Positions 52,361-63,522 are shown, numbered from the stretch's first letter. The stretch is 64,000 nucleotides of DNA from Lihuaxuella thermophila (GCF_900110165.1 NZ_FOCQ01000006.1:186001-250000), one strand, 5' to 3'. The notes: a model not told the origin generated them from the letters alone. Numbers and translations are program-made.

Positions 52361-55300
52361 TCAGACTGAAACCGGTTTGGCTGGCTGATCGTGTCGGGGA
52401 ACAGCCGGTTTGTTAATCGGTTCCGCATTCAGATGAATCGATTCCAGCGTGGTCAGGAGCGCGTCAACCGTATCCAGGGAAGTTAAGCAGGCGATACCGT
52501 GTTCCACTGCTTCACGGCGGATGCGGAACCCGTCTCTTTCAGGGGTCTTGCCGCGGGTCCAGGTGTTGACCACCAAATCGGCCTGACCTTTGCGAATCAG
52601 ATCCAGGATATGCGGGGACCCTTCTTTCAGCTTATTGATGCGTTCCACGGACAAACCTGCTTCTTCCAGCATGTCGGCCGTACCGCTGGTCGCTACAATC
52701 CGGTAGCCCAAGCGGTAAAAACGTTGCATCAGCGGAACCGCTTCTTCCTTCTCTTTATCGCCGATGGTGGCAACCACCGTTCCGAAACGCGGCAAAGAAA
52801 TACCGGCAGCCAGCAAGCCTTTGTATACGGCGCGCGTATAATCCAGGTCGCGCCCCATGACTTCCCCGGTCGATTTCATCTCAGGCCCCAGGGTGATATC
52901 GACCCGGCGCAGTTTTTCAAAGGAGAAGACCGGCACCTTGACGGCCACTTCCAATGTTTCCGGCCACAAGCCGGCTTGGTAGCCTTGATCTTTCAGAGAT
53001 TGGCCCAACATGATGTTGGTGGCTACCTGCGCCATCGGAATGCCCGTCACTTTGCTCAGGAAAGGAACCGTACGGGAAGCCCGGGGATTGACTTCGAGTA
53101 CATACACTTCGCCTTTATGAAGCACAAACTGAATGTTAATGAGCCCCTTGGTGTTCAGCGCTTTGGCAATTTTCGTCGTTATCTCGATCAGACGCTCTTT
53201 TTGTTCAGGCGTGATCGATTGCGGCGGGTACACGGCGATCGAGTCTCCGGAGTGTACGCCGGCACGTTCAATGTGCTCCATAATACCCGGAATCAATACG
53301 TCTTGCCCGTCACAGACGGCGTCCACCTCCAGCTCTTTACCTTGGAGATAGCGGTCGATCAGAACGGGATGTTCCGGATTCACTTTTACGGCCGCTTCCA
53401 TGTAAGAGCGCAGTTCTTTTTCACTGTACACAATTTCCATCGCCCGGCCGCCAAGGACATACGATGGGCGAACCAGCACCGGATACCCCAGGCGTTCCGC
53501 CGTTTCCACAGCCTCTTCCACGGAGGTGACGGCAGCACCCGGAGGTTGGGCGATCTGGGTCTCGGAGAGCAGCCGTTCAAATTTCTTTCTGTCTTCCGCC
53601 CAGTCGATCGCTTCCAGTGAAGTCCCCATGATCGGAATGCCTTCATCCCGCAGATCACGGGCCAGGTTTAATGCAGTTTGACCGCCAAATTGCACGATCA
53701 CGCCGACCGGATTCTCTTTTTCGATGATGTTCAGCACATCTTCTTTATAGAGAGGTTCAAAGTACAAACGATCCGATGTGTTGAAGTCGGTCGAAACAGT
53801 TTCCGGGTTGTTATTGATGATGACTGCTTCCAAACCTGCTTGACGGAGCGCCCAGATGGAGTGAACGGTGGCGTAGTCAAACTCAACCCCCTGGCCGATG
53901 CGGATCGGGCCGGAACCGAGTACGATCACGGTTTTCTTATCCGTTTTTACGACCTCGTCTTCCTGTTCATAGGTGGAGTAATAGTAAGGCGTCTCGGCAG
54001 CAAATTCAGCGGCACAGGTGTCGACGATCTTGTAAACCGGTTGGATGCCGTACTCCCGGCGGAGCGCTCGTATCTCCTTTTCGGACAGCCCGCACAGACG
54101 GCCGATGGTCCTGTCGGTGAAGCCCATCCGTTTCGCACGAAGGAGCAACGCTTCATTCAGTTCGTCGGCTTGTTGCAGCTCCTCCTCCAACTTGACGATG
54201 CGCTCCAGTTTATAGAGGAAGAAACGGTCGATTTGCGTCAGCTGATGCGCTTCTTCCAGTGAGTGCCCGCGGCGGAACCATTCGCCCAGCAAAAACAGCC
54301 GTTCATCATCCGGCCGGGCCAGTCGCTCCGCGAGCTCATCGTAGGTGAGCCGGGCCGCATCCGGCAGATGGAGATGGTCCAATCCGATCTCCAGAGAGCG
54401 GACAGCTTTTAAGAGCGATTCTTCCAGCGTGCGGCCGATGGCCATCACTTCTCCGGTTGCTTTCATCTGAGTGCCCAGTCTGCGGTTGGCAGAGACGAAT
54501 TTGTCAAACGGCCAGCGCGGGATTTTGCTCACCACGTAGTCAATCGCCGGCTCAAAACAAGCATAGGTCTGACCGGTGACCGGGTTTTTCAGCTCATCCA
54601 GCGTGTAGCCGATGGCAATTTTGGCGGCGATGCGGGCAATCGGATATCCGGTCGCTTTGGATGCCAGCGCACTGGAGCGGCTTACCCGCGGATTCACTTC
54701 AATGACGTAATAATCGAAGCTGTGCGGATTGAGCGCAAACTGAACGTTGCATCCGCCGCGAATGTCCAGGGCGCGGATGATTTTGAGAGCGGACGAACGC
54801 AACATGTGGTACTCGCGGTCTGACAAGGTCTGGCTGGGTGCGAAGACAATGCTGTCACCGGTATGCACGCCAACCGGGTCAAAGTTTTCCATGTTACATA
54901 CGACGATGCAGTTATCGGCCGCATCTCTCATCACTTCGTATTCAATCTCTTTGTATCCGGCAATGCTCTGCTCAATCAGGCATTGCGAGATCGGGCTGTA
55001 TCGGAGCCCGGAATCGACAATCTCTCTCAGCTCTTCTTCGTCGTTGGCAATCCCGCCCCCTGTACCGCCAAGGGTGTATGCCGGGCGGACGATCACCGGA
55101 TATCCGTTTTCATTCGCAAAATCAACCGCTTCTTCCACGGTGTTTACAATGGTGCTTTTGGGAACCGGTTCACCGATCTCTTTCATCAGGCTGCGGAATT
55201 GATCCCGGTCCTCCGCACATGTAATCGCGCGCAGATCCGTTCCCAAGAGACGGACCCCTTCTCTTTCCAGCACGCCTTGTCTGGCCAGCTCAGTTGCGAG

Positions 55301-55591
55301 ATTGAGGCCGGTTTGTCCCCCGAGGGTAGGCAGAAGCCCGTCAGGACGCTCTTTGCGGATCACCTGGGTGACGAATTCAGGGGTGAGCGGTTCAATGTAA
55401 ACGCGATCCGCCATGTTGGTGTCAGTCATAATGGTGGCCGGGTTGCTGTTGATCAGTACGACTTCCACCCCTTCTTCTTTCAGCGCCTGGCATGCCTGGG
55501 TGCCTGCATAGTCGAATTCAGCAGCTTGCCCGATCACGATCGGACCGGAACCGATCACGAGAATTTTTTTGAGCGCAGGATCTTTAGGCAT
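52361..55591 (-). CDS. carB: Carbamoyl-phosphate synthase large subunit
   Basis: Synthesises carbamoyl phosphate from ammonia (delivered by CarA), bicarbonate and two ATP. The 1076-residue protein has two tandem ATP-grasp halves (starting [17 protein letters not shown] and [16 protein letters not shown]), an oligomerisation domain, and a C-terminal allosteric MGS domain with [11 protein letters not shown]. The longer frame to 55615 adds 8 residues; ATG at 55591 has GGGGAGG and overlaps the carA stop as ATGCCTAA. In Bacillales this is pyrAB. Confidence 0.97.
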   Translation of the reverse strand: MPKDPALKKILVIGSGPIVIGQAAEFDYAGTQACQALKEEGVEVVLINSNPATIMTDTNMADRVYIEPLTPEFVTQVIRKERPDGLLPTLGGQTGLNLATELARQGVLEREGVRLLGTDLRAITCAEDRDQFRSLMKEIGEPVPKSTIVNTVEEAVDFANENGYPVIVRPAYTLGGTGGGIANDEEELREIVDSGLRYSPISQCLIEQSIAGYKEIEYEVMRDAADNCIVVCNMENFDPVGVHTGDSIVFAPSQTLSDREYHMLRSSALKIIRALDIRGGCNVQFALNPHSFDYYVIEVNPRVSRSSALASKATGYPIARIAAKIAIGYTLDELKNPVTGQTYACFEPAIDYVVSKIPRWPFDKFVSANRRLGTQMKATGEVMAIGRTLEESLLKAVRSLEIGLDHLHLPDAARLTYDELAERLARPDDERLFLLGEWFRRGHSLEEAHQLTQIDRFFLYKLERIVKLEEELQQADELNEALLLRAKRMGFTDRTIGRLCGLSEKEIRALRREYGIQPVYKIVDTCAAEFAAETPYYYSTYEQEDEVVKTDKKTVIVLGSGPIRIGQGVEFDYATVHSIWALRQAGLEAVIINNNPETVSTDFNTSDRLYFEPLYKEDVLNIIEKENPVGVIVQFGGQTALNLARDLRDEGIPIMGTSLEAIDWAEDRKKFERLLSETQIAQPPGAAVTSVEEAVETAERLGYPVLVRPSYVLGGRAMEIVYSEKELRSYMEAAVKVNPEHPVLIDRYLQGKELEVDAVCDGQDVLIPGIMEHIERAGVHSGDSIAVYPPQSITPEQKERLIEITTKIAKALNTKGLINIQFVLHKGEVYVLEVNPRASRTVPFLSKVTGIPMAQVATNIMLGQSLKDQGYQAGLWPETLEVAVKVPVFSFEKLRRVDITLGPEMKSTGEVMGRDLDYTRAVYKGLLAAGISLPRFGTVVATIGDKEKEEAVPLMQRFYRLGYRIVATSGTADMLEEAGLSVERINKLKEGSPHILDLIRKGQADLVVNTWTRGKTPERDGFRIRREAVEHGIACLTSLDTVDALLTTLESIHLNAEPINKPAVPRHDQPAKPVSV

Positions 55592-56675
55592 GGACTTCCT
55601 CCCCTTTCTGAGCAAACGACTCCATCAGTTCGTGAAAACGGTCAAACAGGAATCCCGAATCGAGCGGCCCCGGAGCCGATTCCGGATGGTATTGCACCGA
55701 GAATGCAGGAAATTTTTTATGCTCCAAACCTTCTACCGTTCCGTCGTTGAGATTGATATGGCTGATCACCAGATCGGTTCCTTTCACCGAATCGGGATTT
55801 ACGGCATAACCGTGGTTTTGCGAGGTCATCACCGTGCGGCCGGTCGCCAGCTCTTTGACCGGGTGGTTTCCGCCGCGGTGTCCGAACTTGAGTTTTTCCG
55901 TGTCCGCACCGCAAGCGAGGGCTAACAGTTGATGGCCGAGACAGATTCCGAACACCGGCACTTTGCCCAGCAGCTTTTTAATTGTTTCAATCGCTTCCGG
56001 TACGTCTTTGGGGTCCCCGGGTCCGTTGGAGAGCATGACCCCGTCGGGACGGAAACGCAGAATTTCCTCAGCTGTGGTGTTGTAGGGTACAGAAATCACT
56101 TCGCAATTCCGTTCCACCAGTTCCCGCACAATGTTGTGTTTTGCTCCAAAATCCATCAGCACCACGCGCTTCCCATAACTCGGGGAGATATGAATGCTCT
56201 TCGTGCTGACCCGGGCCACCTGGTCGCGCATCAGGGGGGTTTGGAGACGCTCGGTCAACTCCTCCGCGGATTCATCTCCGGTGGTGATGATCCCCTTCAT
56301 CGTCCCGTGCATGCGGAGCTTGCGGGTCAACATGCGGGTATCGATCCCGGAAATGCCGATGATCCCGTATTCCTTCAGGAAATAGGCGAGCGAATATTCG
56401 TTGCGCCAGTTGCTGGCATACTCGGCATGTTCGCGCACGATGAGCCCGTGCGCATACGGGCGCAGGGATTCGTTGTCATCCCGGGACAAGCCGTAGTTTC
56501 CGATCAACGGGTAGGTCATGGTGATGATTTGACCGCAATAGGAGGGGTCTGTCAAAATCTCCTGGTATCCGGTCATGCTGGTGTTAAAAACAACTTCTCC
56601 GATCGATATCCCTTCCGCTCCGAAAGAGGTGCCCGTGAACAGGGTTCCGTCCTCCAGCAACAATCTAGCTTTCAT
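55584..56675 (-). CDS. carA: Carbamoyl-phosphate synthase small subunit
   Basis: Glutaminase subunit that hydrolyses glutamine and passes ammonia to CarB. The 363-residue protein has the N-terminal CPSase domain (starting [19 protein letters not shown]) and the class I glutamine amidotransferase domain with the nucleophile in [13 protein letters not shown] and the His-Glu pair in [14 protein letters not shown] at 56675 has GGAGGAAG; the longer frame to 56699 is not supported. It lies between pyrC and carB. Confidence 0.97.
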   Translation of the reverse strand: MKARLLLEDGTLFTGTSFGAEGISIGEVVFNTSMTGYQEILTDPSYCGQIITMTYPLIGNYGLSRDDNESLRPYAHGLIVREHAEYASNWRNEYSLAYFLKEYGIIGISGIDTRMLTRKLRMHGTMKGIITTGDESAEELTERLQTPLMRDQVARVSTKSIHISPSYGKRVVLMDFGAKHNIVRELVERNCEVISVPYNTTAEEILRFRPDGVMLSNGPGDPKDVPEAIETIKKLLGKVPVFGICLGHQLLALACGADTEKLKFGHRGGNHPVKELATGRTVMTSQNHGYAVNPDSVKGTDLVISHINLNDGTVEGLEHKKFPAFSVQYHPESAPGPLDSGFLFDRFHELMESFAQKGEEVHA

Positions 56676-56711
56676 GTTTCTTCCTCCTTTTCCGTTCAAC
56701 AGCTTCCGGCT

Positions 56712-58019
56712 TCATTCACCGAAAGTCAAAGCGGTGTCTGCCTGATTCCAGGTGATCTTTCCATTCATGATGGTGAGAACGGGCCATCCTTTTACTCTCC
56801 AACCAGCAAAAGGAGTGTTGCGGCCTTTCGACAAGAAAGTATCGGGATCAATGGTGCGCTCTTCTTCGAGATCGATCACCGTCAGATCGGCCGGTTTGCC
56901 TTCGGCCAGCACTCCATACGGAAGGCCAAAGATTTCAGCCGGTTTACGGGTCATTTTGTCGACCAGCTCCGCCAGCGTAAGAACACCTCTCAGCACCAAA
57001 TGCGTGTAAAGAAGCGGGAAAGCCGTCTCCAATCCCACGATTCCAAACGGGGCCCGTTCCATACCGGCCGCTTTCTCTTCCAGGGTGTGCGGAGCATGGT
57101 CGGTGGCGATGATGTCAATGGTCCCGTCTTTTAAACCTTCGATCAGCGCCTCCCGATCTCTGCTCGACCGAAGCGGCGGATTCATTTTCCACATCGCATT
57201 GGGCTCGGGAATATCCTCATCGCATAAGAGCAGGTGATGCGGGGTGACTTCGGCGGTCACTTTTTGCCCCCGCGCTTTGGCTTCCCGGACTAAGCGAACG
57301 GACTGTGCGGCACTGATGTGACAGACGTGGTAGTGAACCCCGATGTCTTCCGCAAGCAAGATATCTCTCCCCACATGAACCGCTTCCGCTTCGTTCGGGA
57401 TTCCTTTCAGTCTGAAGCGGGCGGCAAACTGGCCGTCATGAACGCATCCGCCCTTAGCGAGGGAATCATCTTCACAGTGAGCAACGACGGGCAAACCGAG
57501 TGAATGGGCCTTTCGCATCGCCTCTTTCATCATCTTGCTGCTTTGCACGCCCACTCCGTCATCGGTGACGCCGATAATGCCCGCTTCCTTCATGGCTGCC
57601 ATGTCTGTCAGCTCTTGTCCCGCCTCCCGGACGGTGATCGCTCCATACGGCAGTACCCGGGCATAACCGGCTTGTTCCGCTTTGGCGATGACCTCCTTCA
57701 CCAACTCTGCCGAATCGATGACCGGACGGGTATTGGGCATGCATGCCACCGTTGTAAAGCCGCCCCTTGCCGCGGCCCGGGTTCCCGTTTCAATCGTTTC
57801 TTTCTGTTCAAATCCGGGTTCGCGCAGATGTACATGCATATCGATCAATCCGGCGGAAATAAATTTACCCGACAGGTCGATCACTTCGGTTTCCGGATCG
57901 GCGGCATTCAAGTCCGTTCCGATTTTCGCGATCGTTTGCCCTTCGATCAAAATATCTTTGTGAACCAATTCCCCGGTCGTCGGATCTAAAACCCGGCCGT
58001 TTTGCAGCAGCAATTTCAT
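56712..58019 (-). CDS. pyrC: Dihydroorotase
   Basis: Cyclises carbamoyl aspartate to dihydroorotate. This class I amidohydrolase has 435 residues with the metal HxH in DMHVHLREPG (about 60-69), the carboxylated-Lys/active-site region NTRPVID, a His in VVAHCED, HVCHIS and the Asp in IIATDHAPHT (about 304-313). The start overlaps the pyrB stop as ATGA, with GGAGGGGG upstream. It is the usual pyrB-pyrC pair. Confidence 0.97.
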   Translation of the reverse strand: MKLLLQNGRVLDPTTGELVHKDILIEGQTIAKIGTDLNAADPETEVIDLSGKFISAGLIDMHVHLREPGFEQKETIETGTRAAARGGFTTVACMPNTRPVIDSAELVKEVIAKAEQAGYARVLPYGAITVREAGQELTDMAAMKEAGIIGVTDDGVGVQSSKMMKEAMRKAHSLGLPVVAHCEDDSLAKGGCVHDGQFAARFRLKGIPNEAEAVHVGRDILLAEDIGVHYHVCHISAAQSVRLVREAKARGQKVTAEVTPHHLLLCDEDIPEPNAMWKMNPPLRSSRDREALIEGLKDGTIDIIATDHAPHTLEEKAAGMERAPFGIVGLETAFPLLYTHLVLRGVLTLAELVDKMTRKPAEIFGLPYGVLAEGKPADLTVIDLEEERTIDPDTFLSKGRNTPFAGWRVKGWPVLTIMNGKITWNQADTALTFGE

Positions 58020-58942
58020 CTTCGTCCCCCTCCTAATGCCCGCTCAAGAACAGCCATGCGAATGAAGACACCGTTCGCTTTTTGCTCAAATATTTTTGAG
58101 CGGGGATGTTCCACCACTTCGGCAACCACTTCCACTCCCCGGTTGAATGGTCCGGGGTGCATGAGAATCGCGTTTGGTTTCATCATTTGCAATCGGTCTC
58201 CGGTTAACCCGTAGTTTTTGCAGTATTCCTCGGCAGAGGAAAACAATTTTTCATCATGGCGTTCCAGCTGTACCCGCAGCATCATCACCACATCGGCCTG
58301 CCGGATCGCTTCCTCAAAGGAGTAGTAAGGGGCGATTTTTTCCAATTCGAAATCGCGCATGGAATCCGGACCGGACAGGATCACGCGAATCCCGAACTTG
58401 CCGAGTGTCCACAAATTGGACCTGACCACCCGGCTGTGCCTGATATCCCCAACCATCGCCACGGTTAAACCGGTCATGTCACCGAAATGTTTTTTCATCG
58501 TGTAGAGATCCAACAACGCCTGGGTGGGGTGGGCAGTTTTTCCGGCCCCGGCATTGATAATGGTACAACCGGTGTCCCTGGTTAACAGTTCCCGGATCGC
58601 TTTCTCCTCCCGATGGCGGATCACCGCAACCTCCACACCCAAAGAGGCCAGGGTTTTGACCGTGTCGTAGATGGATTCGCCTTTCGCTGTACTGGATACT
58701 TCCTCGCTGAAGTTCAGCACTTCCAGCCCCAGTTTTTTCTCTGCCACTTCAAACGAGAAACGGGTACGGGTGCTGGGTTCAAAGAACAGGTTGGCGACAA
58801 ATCGGCCCTGATAGGGGCCAAGCCCCGGTCTCCAGTTTTGTTCCCAATAAGCCGCCCTTTCCAAGATCTCTTCCAGCTCCCACTTGCTCAATTGATCGGT
58901 ATCAAACAAGTGGGAAGAACCGGCCAATTGCGGAGTAGCCAT
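58016..58942 (-). CDS. pyrB: Aspartate carbamoyltransferase catalytic chain
   Basis: Makes carbamoyl aspartate from carbamoyl phosphate and aspartate. The 308-residue product shows the carbamoyl-phosphate motif FFEPSTRTRFSFE (about 55-67), GAGKTAHPTQALLDLYT (about 128-144), GDIRHSRV (about 161-168) and HPGPFNRG (about 265-272). No regulatory chain gene is present, so it is the unregulated trimer type. The frame extends to 59032, but ATG 58942 with GGAGGGG is clear. No PyrR attenuator was seen between pyrP and this gene. Confidence 0.97.
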   Translation of the reverse strand: MATPQLAGSSHLFDTDQLSKWELEEILERAAYWEQNWRPGLGPYQGRFVANLFFEPSTRTRFSFEVAEKKLGLEVLNFSEEVSSTAKGESIYDTVKTLASLGVEVAVIRHREEKAIRELLTRDTGCTIINAGAGKTAHPTQALLDLYTMKKHFGDMTGLTVAMVGDIRHSRVVRSNLWTLGKFGIRVILSGPDSMRDFELEKIAPYYSFEEAIRQADVVMMLRVQLERHDEKLFSSAEEYCKNYGLTGDRLQMMKPNAILMHPGPFNRGVEVVAEVVEHPRSKIFEQKANGVFIRMAVLERALGGGRR

Positions 58943-59049
58943 GATAACCCCTCCTGTATATTCGTTGCAAAAACCGCCGCTATCCGGATTCCAATCACTC
59001 GGTTTGTTCATGCGTGTGAAAGCAGCCTTCAAACAAGAGAACCCTTGAC

Positions 59050-60414
59050 TTATGCTGCGTCAGCCCCGGCCGCTGTTTCTTCTTGATTTCTTTTTGGCAG
59101 TACCAGGTTTAAAATCACTCCGACGATCGTTGCAAGTGCCATCCCTTCAAGTTCCAGATGAATTCCCGTCAGTTTGAGCACCGCTCCGCCGATTCCGATG
59201 ACCAGTACCACTGCGGCGATCACCAGATTGCGCCGGTCGCTGAAGTCGATGCGGTGTTCGATCAACATTCGCAAACCTGCGGAAGCGATAATTCCGAACA
59301 GCAGGATCGAGACTCCACCCATCACGGGCGTCGGGATCGTTTGAATCAACGCGGACAACTTGCCGATAAAGGAGAAGCCGATCGCCAAAACCGCCGCTCC
59401 CCCTACCACCCACACACTAAAAATGCGGGTAATGGCCATTACACCGATGTTTTCACCATATGTGGTTGACGGCGGACCCCCGATGAGTGCAGCAATGGAG
59501 GTGGCAATTCCGTCCCCGAGGAGTGAACGGTGTAATCCCGGATCTTTAGCCAGATCACGCCCCATAATATTGCCTGTTACCACCAGATGGCCGATATGTT
59601 CAGCCAGCACCACCAGCGTGACCGGGAGCATGACCAGAGCAGCGCTCCATGAGACCACGGGTGTGGTGAAATGAGGCAGATCCAGCCATTTGGCTTCATA
59701 AACCGGAGTTAAATCCACCATCCCTGCAAAATAAGCGACGATATAACCACCAATGATTCCTGTGAGGATCGGGATGATGTTTAAAAATCCGCGGAATAAC
59801 AGGCTGGAGGAGATGGCGATGGCTAAGGTAGCCAGCGCGACCCCGAAGTTTTCCAGGGAATAGACATGTAAGGTCACTGTTCCGCTTTCCGGATTCACAC
59901 TCTTGATGGTACCTTCAAGGCTTTGCCATTCGGCAGCACTTTTCGGGATCGGATGAACCGCATCTTTCATGCTGGCCATATCGATGGCGGTTCCTGCCAG
60001 GGCCAGTCCGATCACGATCACAATCGAACCGATCACCACCGGAGGCAGAAGATGATCCAGCCATTTAACCCCAAACCGGTAGACAACGAGTGCCACTGCC
60101 CCGTACGCGAACCCGACCAGAAGGCAGCCAAACAAGGCTTCTCCGAGATTTTTTCCTCCCTGGGACACGGTGATGATGGGAACGATGAAAGCAAAGGAGG
60201 AACCCAGATATGCGGGAATTTTACCGCGGGTCACGATCAAGTAAGCGAGGGTGCCGATCCCGCTCGACAGCAATGCGACGGAGGGGCTCAGCCCGGTGAG
60301 GATGGGAACGAGAATCGTCGCCCCAAACATGGCAAACATATGTTGAAAGCTGAGGAGAATCCACTGTAGCCATTTGGGTTTTTCATGGACATCCATACGA
60401 ATGAGCTTGTTCAA
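59050..60414 (-). CDS. pyrP: Uracil permease (NCS2 family)
   Basis: Proton-coupled uracil importer of the UraA/PyrP type with 14 helices in about 454 residues. Signatures: the first helices with FQHMFAMFGATILVPIL (about 23-39), the PAYLGSSFAFI segment and the conserved VVLAEHIGHLVVTGNIMGRD (about 255-275) plus GPPSTTYGENIGVMAIT. Starts with TTG at 60412-60414, 8 bases after AAGGAG; ATG at 60396 has no site. An exposed loop of about 40 residues (from HPIPKSAAEW) is longer than usual. The leader carries a PyrR attenuator. Confidence 0.94.
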   Translation of the reverse strand: MNKLIRMDVHEKPKWLQWILLSFQHMFAMFGATILVPILTGLSPSVALLSSGIGTLAYLIVTRGKIPAYLGSSFAFIVPIITVSQGGKNLGEALFGCLLVGFAYGAVALVVYRFGVKWLDHLLPPVVIGSIVIVIGLALAGTAIDMASMKDAVHPIPKSAAEWQSLEGTIKSVNPESGTVTLHVYSLENFGVALATLAIAISSSLLFRGFLNIIPILTGIIGGYIVAYFAGMVDLTPVYEAKWLDLPHFTTPVVSWSAALVMLPVTLVVLAEHIGHLVVTGNIMGRDLAKDPGLHRSLLGDGIATSIAALIGGPPSTTYGENIGVMAITRIFSVWVVGGAAVLAIGFSFIGKLSALIQTIPTPVMGGVSILLFGIIASAGLRMLIEHRIDFSDRRNLVIAAVVLVIGIGGAVLKLTGIHLELEGMALATIVGVILNLVLPKRNQEETAAGADAA

Positions 60415-60452
60415 CGCAATCACTCCTTTATTTTTATTTTTTGTCAGAGATA

Positions 60453-60485
60453 CAAAAAAATCTCTTTGCCCGTACGGCAAAGAGA
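60453..60485 (-). terminator. PyrR-controlled attenuator before pyrP
   Basis: Minus-strand stem TCTCTTTGCC / GGCAAAGAGA (60461-60470, 60476-60485) with a run of seven T (60454-60460). The PyrR site upstream (60516-60540) makes it a classical Bacillus-type attenuator between pyrR and pyrP. Confidence 0.9.
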
Positions 60486-60515
60486 CACGGCAAAAAATCC
60501 TTTGCGTGCGCATCT

Positions 60516-60540
60516 ACCCTTTGCCGGCCTCACGGGACCG
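60516..60540 (-). promoter_or_regulatory. PyrR-binding anti-antiterminator loop before pyrP
   Basis: The minus strand reads CGGTCCCGTGAGGCCGGC then AAAGGG, close to the PyrR RNA consensus (AGAGAGGCT..GCAAGG with variation). UMP-bound PyrR stabilises this loop so the terminator forms. Confidence 0.75.
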
Positions 60541-60552
60541 TCTTAAAAGGGG

Positions 60553-61092
<540 letters not shown>

Positions 61093-61125
61093 TCATACCC
61101 CTCCATTGATTTTCGTGACTGGAGA

Positions 61126-61160
61126 ATAAAAAAGCTTCTTGCCCGAGCTGGACAAGAAGC
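61126..61160 (-). terminator. PyrR-controlled attenuator before pyrR
   Basis: Minus-strand stem GCTTCTTG / CAAGAAGC (61134-61141, 61153-61160) with inner GC pairs and a T-run (61126-61133). It is in the leader between the promoter and pyrR. Confidence 0.9.
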
Positions 61161-61208
61161 ACCATGAGGGTTGAAGGAATACTTCACCCGTATTTATATG
61201 GATCCGTG

Positions 61209-61233
61209 CCCTTGCCAGCCTCTCTGGACTGGA
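61209..61233 (-). promoter_or_regulatory. PyrR-binding loop in the pyrR leader
   Basis: The minus strand reads CCAGTCCAGAGAGGCTGGC then AAGGG, with the canonical PyrR consensus CCAGAGAGGCTNGCAAGG. It regulates the whole operon. Confidence 0.9.
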
Positions 61234-61260
61234 TTTAAAGGTTCATATACAACTAGAGTT

Positions 61261-61289
61261 ATTATGACTCACTTCCATCCGGATGTCAA
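61261..61289 (-). promoter_or_regulatory. Sigma-A promoter of the pyr operon
   Basis: On the minus strand TTGACA (61284-61289), a 17-base spacer and CATAAT (61261-61266), just after the rluD-type gene. Confidence 0.8.
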
Positions 61290-61298
61290 ACAAAATTT

Positions 61299-62240
61299 TT
61301 ATTGTCTGGCCCGCAGAAAATGAAGCAATCGTTCCATATCCTCCGGAAGTTCCGCTTCGATGCGGATGCGTTCACCCGTCCTCGGGTGTGTAAAACCGAT
61401 CACCTGGGCATGGAGCGCCTGTCCTTCAATGGGATAGGCGTTTTTCTTCGGACCATAGACGGGATCACCCACAAGCGGGAAGCCGATATACTTCATATGA
61501 ACGCGTATTTGGTGCGTCCGGCCGGTTTCCAGCCTGCACTCGACCAGCGTTGTACCGGAGAAACGCTCCCTCACGGTAAAGTGGGTCACCGCATGCTTGC
61601 TGTTTTTATGAATCACGGCCATTCGCTGGCGATGCGCAGGGTCTCTGCCGATGGGCGCGTCAATCGTTCCGTTTTCATGCGGAATCACCCCGTGAACGAC
61701 CGCCACATAAACCCGCTCCACTGAGTGTTCTTTCAACTGGGCCACTAAAGATTGATGGGCACGGTCATTTTTTGCCACCATGAGCAAGCCCGAAGTATCT
61801 TTGTCAATGCGGTGGACGATTCCGGGACGGGCTACCCCGCCAATGCCGGATAAATCCTCTTTGCAGTGGGCGAGCAGAGCGTTTACCAGCGTGCCGGAAT
61901 AGTTTCCGGGTCCCGGATGTACCACCATCCCCCGGGGCTTGTTCACCACCAGTACGTCCTCATCTTCGTACCGGATATCGAGGGGAATGGGTTCCGCTTC
62001 CACCTGCAGCTCTTCGGCCGGCGGAACCAGAACCTCGATCATTTCTCCTTCCTTGAGCCGATAATTTCCCTTTTTCGCCCGGCCGTTCACCAGAACCAAA
62101 CCGCTCTTGATCCACTCCTGTACACGCACCCTGGACCAGTCTTCATTCCGGGAAGAGACCGCTTTGTCCAGGCGTTCACCCGACAGCCCTCCGCTCACTT
62201 CCCATTCGTATCGCTCAAACAGATCCAATTGATCTTCCAT
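61299..62240 (-). CDS. RluA-family 23S rRNA pseudouridine synthase (RluD/YlyB type)
   Basis: Converts uridines in 23S rRNA to pseudouridine. The product of about 313 residues has an N-terminal S4 RNA-binding domain (about 20-80) and the catalytic domain with RIDKDTSGLLMVAK carrying the nucleophile Asp (near residue 144), HQSLVAQL and LETGRTHQIRVHM. The start is ATG at 62240 (overlapping the lspA stop as TGATG); a GTG one codon earlier is possible. The lspA-ylyB-pyrR order is as in Bacillus, hence the YlyB assignment. Confidence 0.95.
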   Translation of the reverse strand: MEDQLDLFERYEWEVSGGLSGERLDKAVSSRNEDWSRVRVQEWIKSGLVLVNGRAKKGNYRLKEGEMIEVLVPPAEELQVEAEPIPLDIRYEDEDVLVVNKPRGMVVHPGPGNYSGTLVNALLAHCKEDLSGIGGVARPGIVHRIDKDTSGLLMVAKNDRAHQSLVAQLKEHSVERVYVAVVHGVIPHENGTIDAPIGRDPAHRQRMAVIHKNSKHAVTHFTVRERFSGTTLVECRLETGRTHQIRVHMKYIGFPLVGDPVYGPKKNAYPIEGQALHAQVIGFTHPRTGERIRIEAELPEDMERLLHFLRARQ

Positions 62241-62725
62241 CACGAGTCCCCCGCTTCAGACAGCTTTTCATTCGACTCCGCTGAGGGGCTGAGCAATGTG
62301 ATCAGAACCAGGATGCATACACCAACGACAATGGCCGAATCCGCGACATTAAAAATCGGGAAATGGTAATCACCAAATCGAAAATCCAAAAAGTCAACCA
62401 CTTCTCCTGTTTGAATGCGGTCAATCAGGTTGCCGATCGCCCCGCCGAGAATGAGGGCAAACGAAAATGACATCCATGGCCGTTCATTTTTCAATTGCCA
62501 CAAGTAATACAGGATAATAGCGATCACAAAAATGGTCACTGTAATAAAGAGCCATTGTTGATGTTTCAATATGCCGAAGGCGGCTCCGGGATTGCGATGG
62601 GAAGTGATGTGGAAAAATCCGTCGATCACCGGAATGGATTCATACAGAGACATGTTTTTCACAATCAACCATTTTGTCGATTGATCCAGTATCAGGATAA
62701 ATACAGCTGCCAAAAAATATCTCAA
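62240..62725 (-). CDS. lspA: Lipoprotein signal peptidase (signal peptidase II)
   Basis: Aspartyl membrane protease that removes signal peptides from lipoproteins. The 161-residue product has four helices; catalytic Asp pairs lie in GGAIGNLIDRI (about 98-108) and FNVADSAIVVG (about 125-135). The start TTG at 62723-62725 is 8 bases after GGGAGG; the longer ATG frame to 62773 is not supported. The window encodes at least three lipoproteins that would be its substrates. Confidence 0.95.
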   Translation of the reverse strand: MRYFLAAVFILILDQSTKWLIVKNMSLYESIPVIDGFFHITSHRNPGAAFGILKHQQWLFITVTIFVIAIILYYLWQLKNERPWMSFSFALILGGAIGNLIDRIQTGEVVDFLDFRFGDYHFPIFNVADSAIVVGVCILVLITLLSPSAESNEKLSEAGDS

Positions 62726-62817
62726 GCCTCTTCCTCCCTGTCTCCCGCAGTGAACATGCCAACTTTCATCCATCTGATTTTAGCACAGCCTCCCATTTCC
62801 AACAAGCGATGAGCCCG

Positions 62818-63522
62818 TTATCCGGTAAAGTCCGTATCGGTTTCTTCCAGTGACTCTTCCTGGTCTTTTTGGCGGTAAGCCTGATTATGGGTAATCTCCG
62901 TAATTTCATCGCTATGCCCCTCCTGATCGGTGATGGAGAAGCCCTCGACCAGATCGATATAACCCCGCTGTTCATTGTGATCGATCGTCAACTCGTTATA
63001 GCTTCTTGCTTCGGCGAAATAATCGGGCGGATTGGAGGTTCCGTATTGCTCCACTTCCTGCCAGGCATCCTCTGCGTCATAAGCGTTATAATCCCGGTTA
63101 TCGAGAAAATACAGCCCGTAGCTGGTCACGCTCTCCTCCACCGGCCGGCGAATCGACGAATGTTGATCCGGCTGATGTTCCACGCAATATTCAGCTGTCG
63201 GCACTGCTTCCAACCGTTCGAACGGAATCTCCTTCCCGCAGACGCGGCAGATTCCGTACTCACCGCTTTCCATCCGTTTCAGAGCAGCCTCGATGTCCTG
63301 TAAATGGCGTTCATCGGCGTCGTTTAAAGCAAGGTCTTTTCCCCGTTCATACATTTCCGTGCCGAGATCGGCCGGATGGTTATCGTAGCCGGAGAGTTCC
63401 CCTACCGAAGCACTCATCGCGTTTTCCAAACCGTAATGATCATTTTGGCGCAATCGATGGATGAGTTGCCTTTTTTCTTCCTGCAGCTGCCCGTAAAGCT
63501 GGTTGCGCTGTTGTTCATTCAT
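62818..63522 (-). CDS. TraR/DksA-type zinc-finger protein, YteA/YlyA family
   Basis: A 234-residue DksA/TraR-like regulator of the Bacillus YteA group. N-terminal coiled coil (about 1-80), then the zinc motif CRVCGKEIPFERLEAVPTAEYC (shown by landmarks at about 91-112) and an acidic C-terminal tail rich in Glu, Asp and Gln. In Bacillus such proteins affect RNA polymerase in sporulation. GGAGG lies 8 bases before the ATG at 63522; the ATG at 63537 contains that site and is rejected. It sits upstream of lspA as in Bacillus. Confidence 0.92.
   Translation of the reverse strand: MNEQQRNQLYGQLQEEKRQLIHRLRQNDHYGLENAMSASVGELSGYDNHPADLGTEMYERGKDLALNDADERHLQDIEAALKRMESGEYGICRVCGKEIPFERLEAVPTAEYCVEHQPDQHSSIRRPVEESVTSYGLYFLDNRDYNAYDAEDAWQEVEQYGTSNPPDYFAEARSYNELTIDHNEQRGYIDLVEGFSITDQEGHSDEITEITHNQAYRQKDQEESLEETDTDFTG

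Noticed and set aside
58943-59049. Third PyrR attenuator between pyrP and pyrB
   Set aside because: No AGAGAGGCT-type loop and no hairpin with a T-run comparable to the other two.
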